In this document: positions 40,444 to 51,800 of the stretch, piece by piece | How positions within the stretch are numbered: the stretch's first letter is position 1 | Layout: each line of letters starts with the position of its first letter | From: Embiotoca jacksoni | Taxonomy: Eukaryota > Chordata > Actinopteri > Embiotocidae | Direction: 5' to 3' | Assembly: GCA_022577435.1 (NCBI GenBank) | Contig: JAKOON010000005.1 | Location: 19,118,224-19,182,223, forward strand | Length of the DNA: 64,000 nucleotides | The notes under the pieces: model-generated | The model's input: only the letters and a program-made list of their open reading frames with translations | The model's database searches: none | What the model was told of the DNA's origin: nothing | Made by a program: the position numbers and the translations under genes

Positions 40444-40531
<88 letters not shown>
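40444..40531 (+). repeat. Compound (GT)n(GA)n microsatellite
   Basis: About 24 GT units switch to about 20 GA units. It has the same order and strand as the tracts at 8.6 and 46.3 kb. Confidence 0.98.
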
Positions 40532-40533
<2 letters not shown>

Positions 40534-43500
40534 TCTGCAAGGATTTTCCCTGTACTTAAGTGAGCTGTTATTAACTGAGCCATCACATCAGTCCTACCTC
40601 AGGTGCTGTCACTGTCATTTTAGCAGCACGTGACATTTCAGCGAGGTCAAGAAAAGAGAGACTGGCAGCAGAGAGGAAAGTGACGATCACTAAGGCAAAA
40701 AGACACCATCATCACGACTGGCAAGGTGGGTGATGTCAGGGAAGTAGTGAGTAATGATGCATCCTGAATTCAGGTCAGTGCTCTTAGCTGAATTTTACAA
40801 AGGTAGCGAGCAAATGGGGAGATATTGATGGAGTTGGAAGAATTCCTTTTGAGCCCGGACTTACAGCAGCAGAAATATTGTAAACTATTATTTCATAATA
40901 GGAAAACTACCAGCAAACACCTCATATTGTTGCCACATTAAACACACTTATCTATATGTCATTTAATCCACTTATGTTCCCACGATAAGAGTGGCAGTAG
41001 AGACAGAGCAAAAAAAAAAAAAAAAGGGCGAAATGCTCCCTGGTCTCTGGCATGATAGAATGGCACTTTTATGATGTCTCCCAGATTATTCCTTGAGATG
41101 GATGGGCTGAGCTGGAACGCCAATTGATTAATCCATCGACTGGTGGAATGTGCTGCGGCCGTCTCCCTGCTCAGCTGTTCTTTCCGTGGACAAAACATTC
41201 AAACAGACATGCTGGAAAGGATGACTAATGATTAGGGCCACTGCAGATACCATACATGTCTGTCCATGTATGTGTGTTGTTCCCAAGATGTTGGCTTATG
41301 TTTAGTTGATAGAATATATTATATTATAAAAGCACACAACAGTTTCAGGTTCCGACTGGATAGTAGCAGACTGGAAACAAAAATGTCCCAGGAAAGACCA
41401 TATGAGGATTATGAGGATTTTATTGTTACAGTTCTCTCTACAGTAAAACAACTGTGACAAATTGCCACATTCAACCACAAAACTCTCTTCAAAAGATTAC
41501 ATGCATCAGCCACCAACACAGTTTAGAATAAACTGATGTGTTTTGTTTTTTTTGAATCACACTTATAATAGCTGCCTGTGATGCAGACTTCATGTTAGAG
41601 ATAACTCCCTGTTGGCTTACGAAAGCCTCTTCTACATGTCAATTCCTTTAAGATGACTCTCTTCTTGCCTACCTCGGCAGCAATGCATGATTAATTAACA
41701 CGTGACTCCCTCATGTATAAAATCCGCAATCATCAGCCACGATGCACTTTGCAACTGCTTCAAGTTATGTTGATGCTGCTTCTGTCCTGATCTCAAAACC
41801 CATTGCACTTTCAAAGTTTCTCCGCTGAGAGCTGGCAAGGACTAACTTGTCAAAACAATGTGGATTAAAGTTAACATTGACTTTGTCAGTTAACTTTTGA
41901 TATGACACACTTGTGCTGGACCCCTGTGTCACTGCCAATATTTATGGAGGAAGAAATACACTCGTAATAAGGATTCATTCATTATATTAGCCATAGCTTA
42001 TTCCAATAGAGCTATGCTATGCAGGCTGTTGTAGGAAATGAAGTGCAAAACACTGAGAAATGAAATGTGTCCTTGAAACAACTTACAAACCCTATCAAAA
42101 ATGAATGATAATATATATTTTCTGCTCTGAATTCTGTATTATGAAATCCATTATAGTGTTGCTGTCAATGTCATCTTTATTTAAAAGCTTCTTTCACCTC
42201 CAGTATTAGGGCCTTTCAACTCCTATCCAGCCTTCCACTTCAGACCACCAGCATAGCACTGCTGGTTTCCAATACAAAAGGCAAAGAACTTGATAACAGA
42301 TCACTGTTACAATTCCCTTTCTCCTTGAATGAAACCCCCTGAGAGATGTTATACCCTGTGAAGATTAAAAGTGTATGGGTAGTGCCATTATTGATACAAG
42401 TCCCCAGCAGTGAAAGAAATGAATGCTAATGGTGTCCTAAACTGGCCTTTACAGAGATTAATCCGATTTGAGAAATGAACATTTTATTATATAGCACCAA
42501 GTTCTGGCCTTCATCTGAACTGACTTACAGGCTGAGGAGGGAAAAATTGACAAAGGGAGAGTGGGAAGGGAGCATGGGTATACACCCTGTCGCTTTGTGA
42601 GACCCTGGAACCTCATTGCAGTAGTGCCCTTTACCAGATGACAAGTTCATTAATTTTCTGACATGGTTGCTTGGAATGATTTTCAATAGATAAGTCAGAC
42701 AACAATGACTGGAGAAATTGGACATAAAACAGATGTCTATGGTGGAAACATTATCAGCTGAAGATTGGCTTTGTGTGAGCAGCAGGAAGTCCCACTTGGT
42801 CCCTCTGCTGCACCTGCTCTGAGGCTATTTCCCACTGCTTAGAATAACTAATAGGGACACACAGGGGATACAGCTGCTGTCAGTCTCACAGAGTGAAATA
42901 AACAAACGCCAGTCAATCAGTCACTTTTAAAGTCATTTGCTCCTTATGTTGGCTGGATCTTTATACAGCCCATGACACCCTAAACCTACAGCCCACATCC
43001 ATCTCCTAGAAAATCTCCACAGGGATGAAAAGGTTTGAGGAGTGTTAAATGGGGAGGAGGAATGGTCTCTCTTCTTATTACCATGAATCACACTGCACCA
43101 GTTTCTAACAAACAACTGTAATCTTGGGGATATGTAGGGAGGATTTATCACGCTAAACCCTCTGACAGGGCAAAAACATAAAATCAGCAGTCTAATTTGT
43201 CTCCCCAAGGTGATGCCACTCCATCATATGGAGGGCTTTTCTTTCAGTGGGTGAATAATGTTTGCCATGTTTCTCACTTTCACAGGTGAGAGATGCAATT
43301 TATTCTTTGCCTGAAGAGTGACAGCCACCTCTATTTATGCTTTTACCACCAACACTGGTTTGTCACCAACATGACAAACATCTGTTTTTAGGCTCACCAG
43401 ATACAGAGTTCAAAGGCAGCGACATTAAATTGGAACAGTGGTTTGTAATCTTTGTTTAGCAGGTACTCATCATACAGATGTCGTCATTTCTACCTCAAAG

Positions 43501-43730
43501 TAGCAGATGAGAGGAGATAAACTGCTCTATACTGTGTTTAAACTTGTAAAAAATTAGGTTTTGCAACACAACTCGGTACAGCAGCAATTATCTTTTCAAG
43601 TTCTTATCTTTCACACGCATGCCCCCCTAAAATGTCATGACAGCGTCATATGCTGCTCAGTGGCATATACTGTGAGAGGATTATATTCAGCAGTTTTGAG
43701 GCTCATATTTTCAAGCCATAAACTACAACA
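40532..43730. other. Non-coding DNA between microsatellite and palindrome
   Basis: No gene was recognised. A homopolymer A run lies at 41010-41025. The segment at 41660-41880 looks like a possible conserved element (see findings). Confidence 0.6.
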
Positions 43731-43770
43731 TCTGCTCAACTGGTGAAGACATCTTCACCAGTTGAGTAGA
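43731..43770. repeat. 40-bp near-perfect palindrome
   Basis: The left arm TCTGCTCAACTGGTGAAGAC is followed at once by ATCTTCACCAGTTGAGTAGA. Eighteen of 20 positions pair as Watson-Crick. The only other arm position would be a G-U wobble in RNA, and the central CA does not pair, so the loop is essentially absent. The flanks do not extend the symmetry. It lies about 850 bp from the GTAAGT donor of the putative first exon at 44.6 kb. No transposon termini were recognised. Confidence 0.95.
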
Positions 43771-44301
43771 GGTTGGGAAGACAGCAGATTTTAATTTCAG
43801 CACCACGAAAATGGACAGCTCCTTCGCAGGTTACCACAGAGGGAATGAACAAGCCCCTTTCGTAGAAATCACACGCAGAAAAAAAAAGATGTTAAAGAAA
43901 GAAGATAAGACGGATGTCATTATGTCACTTATGCAGCAGTCAAATATGCCAGCCAGAGATGCAATCTCTAATTTGATATACCAATACCAAATGCTTTATG
44001 TATACCTTTAACTATTTCCCAGAGGTTACTACACAGGTGCACGTGCTAAATATGGCAGATTTTCAGATATTGAACGGAGGTTGAACGCACACGGGTACAG
44101 ACTGGGTGGATTGATAGGTGGATTAAGGAGTGCAGGTGCCTTGGCCGCATCCAGCACGTTACATTGTGGAAAAAAACCGGACCACGTGCATTTCTTACAC
44201 GTCCTTCTTCAAATATGTATTTGACTCTGCTTGATAGAAACTCTTTCTTCTTTTTACTGCTCATGACATAAGCCTGACGCTCGCGCACTCAAGGGCGCGC
44301 A

Positions 44302-44543
44302 ATGAAAGCAAGCAGACCGATGCGAGCGCGCGCTTCTTTCCCTTATCTTCCAAATCAGCGCACGATTAAATATGTTTTAAAGGCCACACCATTAGTGAGG
44401 GTAAAACATTGGAAGTGCCGTGCCCTGGTTCAGTTCATATTACTGATGTCATCAAAAGAAGAAAAAGGAAAAAAAAAACTACCACATTTAGACAGCCAAC
44501 AGAAAGAAGATGCTGAATTTGGCTACTTATATTATAGAGATGG
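44302..44543 (+). other. Alternative plus-strand open exon candidate
   Basis: An ATG at 44302 opens a frame of about 80 codons that stays open until GATGG|GTAAGG, where the only stop lies within the donor itself. The peptide is basic (Arg/Lys-rich) with no recognised domain. It overlaps the densest CpG cluster. It could be a divergent transcript's first exon, but the frame could easily be accidental. Confidence 0.12.
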
Positions 44544-44592
44544 GTAAGGCAATCAGACCTACATGTTCTGTAAACCACAAATAATAACTTAC

Positions 44593-45950
44593 TCATTCAC
44601 GAAGTCGCCAGGGACTGGAGGATCTCTGCTTTAGACGGAGAAGAGTCCCTCTTCCGCGTCCTCCCCAAAAACTGCATCGGAAAAAAAAAAAATTCCGCAA
44701 TTCTCAGGCGATTTTTCAGAATCCGTGGTGGCACTTTCTTCTCAGACTCATTGCGCTCCCACTCTCAAAACGACGTGGTATGTAATCCACATATTAGTCC
44801 GGATGACATGCTATTAACTCTCAGTGATGATAATGTATCGGATATTTCCTCTCTTTTTTCAGGACGCACATAACACGGAGGCACCCACAAGTGCCATTGT
44901 TGAAACTACTCTCCCGATGCAAAGCGATACCCACTGTGGTCCCACGTTTTCTCCAAATGATGAGTGGGCTGGATGTAAAGAAACACTGCTTTTGATTTTT
45001 ATCTCCAGTTTCAATTTTATGTTTAAAAAGTGACCTCTCCAAAAGCATGCAGAGCACGGGTAACCTCGTGTGGTCAATGTCCCGGTGTATACATCCTCAA
45101 AAGCCCGTCATTTAGACTGTATGGCGGATTATCCATACATTGAGCGGCAGAGTTGGGGTTATCTTAACGTCCCGCTGGCTTTCGTCTCAAAAATAACTTT
45201 TCATCAAGTCTCTAATAGCTACTTCTTATACATCAACCCCGATTTAATTTCACCGCACAACCCGATGCGGATTTCAAGATACCTATTTTCCCACCTGGTT
45301 ATATCGACGAAATAAGACAAGCAGTATAGTGATCGAATAAGTATCCTGTTCATTAGAGAGGTGTAAATTGTCGCGATTAAAGATGATCTCTGTCTTCAGT
45401 TTGCTCAGTTCTGCATATTCGAGAGGAAAATGCTGGGATGCAACATCGAAGGGAGAAAAAAAAAAATCCAGCGGGATCCTCCAGAAGCATTTAAAGCTCC
45501 ATTAGAAATTCAGGCAGCGACTTCAAGTGTGAAGAGTCTTCCTTGTTCACAAAAAAGCTCAAATCTTACATGTTTTCCGCACCGAGCCTTGATTTGTCTG
45601 GACGGGAGTTAGGTATAGTTCACCAGTCGTCAATTCTGCGCCCTTGCTCCATCTCTGTATGTACTTCGGCAATTCGAGCCTCGCCTCGCCATTGATGTGA
45701 CACAGGGGTAAGGATTATTATCCAGAAAGTGCCGATCGTCCTAGCCCTGTCTTCTGGTCTCTGGACTGCGGTGTGTTTTAGGCTGCTTCAAATGTGGTCA
45801 CAAATTAGCCCGTTCCAATACGCGCAAGCAGGTTGCATCCATCGGTGCGCTTTACCGTGCTTCAGTGCGCTCAGCATTTTCGTACCTAAATAAAAACGCA
45901 CGGCGCTGCACAGACGGACAATGAATTGATAAGTTCAGGAGGGGGTCATC
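44593..45950 (-). other. Putative untranslated first exon (minus strand)
   Basis: On the minus strand, sequence ending CGTGAATGA is followed by GTAAGT (44592-44587), a consensus donor. The upstream sequence back to roughly 45.9 kb is CpG-rich and contains several short upstream ATG frames. One runs about 26 codons and stops at a TGA a few bases before the donor. No long ORF crosses the donor, so the exon is best read as 5' UTR with the coding start in a later exon to the left. The 5' limit is a guess. An alternative internal donor, GGGAG|GTAACC near 45960, would put the leader's start further right. Confidence 0.35.
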
Positions 45951-46263
45951 GTGTAGGTTACCTCCCACTGACAAGCTGTTGTCTCCAACTGAGGCTGTTC
46001 CGCCAGTCACTGCTGGTGGGTCGACTGAGCCGTCAGCCGCAGGACTGAAGCGGCGAGAGCAGGAAATATTGTTTTCCCTCTCTTTCAGTCTTCACGTTGC
46101 TCTGCTTGTACTTCTGGAGCTTCTAAAATTTTGCCTTTGCAGGGAACCATATGCATTTATCTTTCTCTGAAGTCTGACGTCCCTTAATGTATTCTTTACC
46201 TTCGTCCTTCTCTTTCATTGGTCAGTTTTAATGGGCAAAACAAACGCAAATTATTGTTTATTT

Positions 46264-46264
46264 G

Positions 46265-46328
<64 letters not shown>

Positions 46329-46451
46329 TGTGCCTGCCAGAGAGAAAAAAAATAAAGCGAGCGAGCAAGTGACAGGAAAAGAAAGAGAGAGAGAGATTTA
46401 GCTCAAGTGGGGAGACAGAGAGAGGGAGAGAGAGAGAGAGAGAGAGAGAGA
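46264..46451 (+). repeat. (GT)n(GA)n tract followed by extended purine-rich sequence
   Basis: GT repeats (46264-46304) run into GA repeats (to about 46328). They are followed by interrupted purine sequence and two further GA blocks (46383-46396 and 46418-46451). Most of the 46305-46451 plus strand is purine. It lies just upstream of the putative leftward promoter, so on that gene's strand it is a CT/CA-rich element. Confidence 0.95.
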
Positions 46452-48159
46452 TCCCTCCCCTGTGTATCAAGCAAGGACACGACTGCCACCTACCGGCTCT
46501 CTTCGCCTGTTTAGTGCATGATATTGTGAAAGGGGCCTCAGGCTGATTTTCGCATAGGACTGCTCTCCCATGACGGACTAGGTTTTGTTTATATAGTCGT
46601 TGTTTATATTATATATATTTGTATTTTAAAAAGCTGCTAGGCAACAACAGGAGACAAGGGGCCTGCATTGTTACGGTGAAAAGAATATTGTCCACAGTCA
46701 CAGAAAGGAATAAATGTAAAGCACATGAGGGGAGTACTGTGACAAGTTTGACTTTCCAGAAAACAGATTAATAGGTGTTATAATCTTTCCAAGGCTTCAG
46801 CACTTTAGACCCTATTTATAAATGCTGGCTGAGTGTTATGAATTATGAAATAGGCCTACACGTTGCAGATTTTTAGCACGGTGGCTGACACGGGAGACTT
46901 CAGGTCTTCAGAAAGATTATTGCTTGTGAAGCGTTTATCTCTGGCAACCTGCTATGCTGCACATATTATGCTAAACTCAGTAATATTATACAATATGTAT
47001 AATGGAGCTAAGAAAAAGTATGAATTTGCAGATAGGCCAGTTAGAGCACATCTCATCTAGAGAGAGGATGCACTCACAGACCATGTGACAGGAGATGTGA
47101 GAAAACATTTGAATGCCAGACCAGGGCTCTGTCCATCTAGCTGTCAACATCTGATCTCATTTCCCTCAGTGCTAAAGGCGTTGTATCATTCATCTGTCTT
47201 CATAACTGTCGACCTGCCTGTCTGTGCGTCTGGCATATGGCAGTAAAGAGTTCCGCCCTCTTGCTTTCCAGTCGAAGGAGACAACATTAAATAACTCTCT
47301 TTTTTTCACTTCATTCGTCCTGCCTCACATTTTACTGAGGTCTTATTGAGCAAGTGAATGAAAATGCATTATCATGCAAACTTGCTTTGCTTTTCAAGAT
47401 AGTGAAGCAGCATTTTGAATGACACCCTTTGAATCTCGAGCATTTTCATGTCATTCACATGTAATTGCTCAGGTCAGAATTTTTTCTTTTGCTGAGGTTA
47501 TTTTTGAGGGCTCTCTTCTATAATTTATGTCATGGTGCTGTATGACTGCCGCGCTTAATGTTTTGATTTAAAGCTTTTACTTCTCTCCAGCGAGCGAGGT
47601 GTCTGTCTCTATATATGTGGTGATCACGTCTTCCTATTCATTTGCTGTAACCATCACTGGACTTCATACTCTTTTTCTTTATTCATCATACTTTTGAGGC
47701 TACAGAGGCTTGACTGGTAGAAATAATCTTCTTCAAAGTTAAGCTTTGGGATATTAAGAGGTTTTTTTTTTGTTGTGAAAATACATTGCCTATAACCCCA
47801 CTGCAAATCATTGCATTCAGAATACATTATTCAACATATTCTTAGCCAATCTGACACATGAATTTTACAGTTTGGACAGTTACACTTTTTTTCATTTCTT
47901 CAGTCTCTATGCTCCAGCATATTCAATTTGAGATAAAATAATACTAATGTAATTACTAATACTAATGTGTGGCCTTTACACCAGTGCTTGGCAGAATGTA
48001 AGAGATAAAGCACATTTAGCATATTTAGCAAATAGTGATTTCTGTGCAGGGCACTTGTGCGTCATTTGCAAAAGAGGTCATTCGTTACACAAGGTGGAAT
48101 AAAAGTTGAGAGGGTGGTCTGTCAATATGCAGAGGTTAAAAAAAGCAAAAATCTATCAG
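46452..48159. other. Non-coding DNA, no feature recognised
   Basis: AT-rich after about 46560. No ORF has a recognisable motif and no repeat was identified. Confidence 0.6.
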
Positions 48160-48895
48160 ACGACATGATATCAAAAGGAGTGGGTTTGTAAAACATCAAC
48201 AGTTTGGTATAGATGTGCACAAGAAAACTAGGAACTGCCAAATGATCTGGTAGACTAAAGACTGCAGGTGGATGAGTGGACAAATTATTCTCATAGAGAA
48301 AAATCAAGCATTTATTTTTGCACAGCAAGTCAAGAATCCTGTCCGGGATGTAGGCGTACATGTTTATATGTCAACCATCGGGAGAAAACTTTATGGCCAT
48401 AAATCCAGAGGAGTAGCCACAAGATGCAAACCCCTGGTAAGCTAAACTACCGTCCACAAAAACATACAAAAGACAAGGAAGAATTATGGAACAAAACTCT
48501 ATTTACCATTTACTCTATTGCACCTTTATCAAAGTAATGGAAAGTGTGGAGTATGGGGAAAGAAGTTTAAACAAAACAAAACTCAAAAGCAGACCACCTC
48601 ATCTGTCAAACATGATGGTGGTTCTGCTATGGTTTGTTGCCTGCCAGTGGAACAGGACATTGGCATTTATTGATGAATACACAGCCGATGAGAACAACAG
48701 CCTAAACGTGGAAGTATACAAGAGCATTTCATCATTCAGCAGGACAACTGTACTACTGACAGTGGACTATTCTTGACTAGCTAATCTCACCTGAGCTGCA
48801 TTTCATGTGTTTAAGATTGACTAAAGGCAGAGACACCTCATAACAAGGAAGAGCTGAGGTTAGCTGCAACAGTTATTGACAGCAGAGGCTTTTTG
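48160..48895 (+). pseudogene. Decayed Tc1/mariner transposase relic
   Basis: Translation of the plus strand across several frames gives a Tc1-type transposase in its normal order. Near 48191 it reads KHQQFG, which fits the helix-turn-helix part. Near 48350-48440 it has STIGRKLYGHKSRGVATRCK, matching the linker of Tc1 transposases. Near 48604 KHDGGSAMVC corresponds to the family's KHGGGSVMVWGC motif, and after a frameshift FIDEYTADENN and NVEVYKSI follow. The stretch at 48765-48890 resembles the C-terminal coding region at nucleotide level. In-frame stops and at least one frameshift break it. The region holding the second catalytic aspartate (DNDPKH motif) appears deleted, and the first and third catalytic motifs are not preserved. 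It cannot be active. Inverted termini were not found. Confidence 0.85.
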
Positions 48896-51800
48896 ACAAC
48901 ATTATTATGATGTTGTTTGACTTTTTGTGCATCTTTTGAACGCCTGAACGTCTACCCATTGTTTTATTTTAAACTAAATATGCTCAAGCACAGCGTTTTA
49001 AGAACAGAAATAAACTCTGCAACTGTCCAAATACGTGTGGCTTAACTGTATATGTTACAGATGTAAGATTGAATGCTATTGAAACATCATAGTAAAGACC
49101 CTGTCCTTGGAGAGTGTTAAAAAGGTGTAGTGCTGCCATTGTAAACAATATGACCTTGTTCCATGAAAGGGCAAGACACATATAACACTCAAGGGGCCAG
49201 TTAGTCCTGGAGTGGCAAGGACAAATAAAAAATGCACTTAAGGGAAAGCTCTGTTATAGATTATTGGTTATTCTTTCAACATCCTCATCAAAATTAGTAT
49301 TGGTTGACATTAACAATGTGAACTACAGTCAAAGGGGTGGTGTGTATTTTGAAATTATTATTATTTTTCTTATTCTGTTTTTCTTCATCATCACTTCATA
49401 GTGACTCATCTGTAAAATGATTGTGTTTGACAGAAGAAAGAAGAAAGCAGAATCATGAGAGTATTATGTTGTCAGGACCTGAATAATACATGTATTGGGA
49501 CGCAATTAGATAATGTAATAATCATGTTGGGAGCACCATAGAGACCTGTAGGTCTCCGTCAATCGATCAAAACAAACATGTGTGCTACATTAAAGCTCAG
49601 GGCACTAGTTGTAAGTGAGAGATAACAAAATAAGGAGATACACAGTATGGGTTTACCCAAACATAAGAAGCAAAGACATTTTCTCCCAAAGCATCATGTG
49701 ACCCACATCTTGTTATCGTGATGACAATACTGTCATGTTACATTGGCTATACACAGAATATACTGAGCAAGTTTAACCACTTGCTGTGCTCAATGTCATA
49801 CTGGACTGCTAAACAAATTCTTCACTCTAAAATTTGAATTTCAACATTTATTTTGAGTTTTTCCTTGTTATTTTGATAACAAACACGTTATAATACCTCC
49901 CCATCTATTTAATGTTCTTCACATCTCTACCTGCCCAGATATTGAGGAGGGAGTGTTGCGGCACCTACAGCGGCCTCCTTTAAAGGAGTCTCTGAATTCA
50001 TTAATAATGTGTGTTATTTATTTTGAGATCTGTCATTCATTATTCATGATATTTTTGGAGACATCACAAGTGATACCCTGCAGGGCTCAGTGGTGTTAAA
50101 ATAATGTAGCAAGGTGTGTGAGAGGTAAGACAGGGAGGCAAGTCTGTGAGCCTGCGAATGTTTCACTCGTCACTCCCTCGTGTTTCACTGTCTAATTGTC
50201 GACATCCCTCTTAACTGTTCCATGTTTCCTCTGTACTTTTTGCAATCACATATTTTAACCACAGAATTAGTCTAGCTTGTACAGCCAATGGGAGAAATTC
50301 CACGAACACCTCAGCGATGATGTCTCTAAGATCCAAAGCAATTCATCAAATTTCACACAGACTTGATAATTAGGTGCATCAGTGTGTTTGCCATCCTATT
50401 TAATCTCCACTTTGATCCACACTAATCTCTAACTGTACTTCTTATCCACAGCTTCCTTTGGCCCATAGTGCTCATGATTGAAGAATGAATTTGTAGTTTC
50501 CATTCTAGGCCAATTTCATCTGGGGTTTTCGATTCACCCCCGGTATCTGGTGTAAATTAAAATGAATTCAAATCACACTTCACCCTAATAACAATCTCTA
50601 AGCCGCTTCAACAGCATAATATTATGGTGAAGGAGACTGGATGACTGGCTTAGTTATTAGATATTGGCTGCAGTATCAACAGAAGACTCACACACCAAAG
50701 GATGAATCAGTAAATGATCATTATATAATAAATAACGTATGAAAACTTACCACATAAATAATATGATTTCTCTTCCACCCTGTTAAGTTTATTTCATATA
50801 TTAAAAAACAAAAGCATGCTTCGTTAAGTATTTCAAATAGCTTCCATATTTTTTGAATGAGACTAAATTATACTTTCACAGTGGCACAGGGTGTGTCCAT
50901 TCAAGTACACTGAAATTTAGGAAGGCGCACTTTAGCACATCGAGCTCTCTCTGACTGTCAGTGACGTTAAGAGGAATCTTCGAAGTTTGCAATCAGGCTT
51001 TCCAAGAAATAGCAAGGAAAGAAAGAATAGCAATTTCACAATAATTGAATATATAAATATACCGGCTTGTATCATTTCTCAAAATGAGGATATAATAATG
51101 AATACTTATTTATTAAAACAAAAAACAATGATCTATTTTTTTTAAACCATCTAAAATCCTCTAAAAATAAATAAATAGTACAAATAAAAAATATTATACA
51201 TCACTCTAAACTTTTAACATTCTTCAAGTAGAATGTGTCATTGAGGGTACAACTGGTTAATGTCAAGCTGTTTATCATAATCAAATTAAAGATCAGCAAC
51301 ATTCCAATTTACATGCAAAAAACCCCGAAAAACGCCCTCTTTCAATTTGAAGGAATTTACAGTGATAATTAATTTATTGTCACTAAGATCATTTGGGTTG
51401 AGAATTTTGGTGAATATCAAAGAATTCATTTTAAATTCACAAAATTGTGTCTTCTGACCCACATGTGCCCTTATTATCCCAGAGAGAAAAAGAAGGAATT
51501 TTGCCTCAGGATAGTCCGTAACCATTGATGAAAATATTCAGCAAAATAAAAGTTTGATTTTTTTATTCGTAGGAGAGCCCCATTTCTCAAAGAGAGAACA
51601 CTTCAGAGGGAGATGTGTGACAAGAGATGAAATTTTGCCAGACATATTGCCAAGTGAATCTTTGCCAGTGTTTGGCCATATGGTAAAGTACGGCCCAACG
51701 AAACATGGTCTGACAAACTTTCAGGGTTTTGCACGCAGTTATCTGAGGTTCGGTTGCTGGAATGCGTGGGCATTAAGAAATTATGTATTCCTTTTAGCCT

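Larger units (their letters stand above)
44040..46150 (-). promoter_or_regulatory. CpG-rich promoter-like region, presumed start of a leftward gene
   Basis: CpG dinucleotides are scarce in the rest of the window but frequent here, with the densest cluster at 44270-44340 (nine CpG in one 60-base line) and further CpG-rich sequence across 44600-46050. This is the usual signature of a vertebrate promoter and first exon. The minus strand reads as a long untranslated leader ending at a strong donor at 44592. The plus strand also has a good donor, GATGG|GTAAGG at 44543/44544, after an 81-codon open frame starting at 44302, so bidirectional transcription cannot be excluded. No TATA box or TSS position can be fixed from sequence. 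The gene was not identified. Confidence 0.5.

Noticed and set aside
43811..44011. 66-codon plus-strand ORF with a Lys/Arg-rich middle, next to an acceptor-like AATTTCAG
   Set aside because: The pyrimidine tract is weak, no donor follows, and the peptide matches no family I know.
44862..45033. Plus-strand acceptor-like CTCTTTTTTCAG followed by a 56-codon open frame
   Set aside because: It lies inside the CpG-rich leader read on the minus strand. The frame ends without a donor and the peptide is unrecognised.
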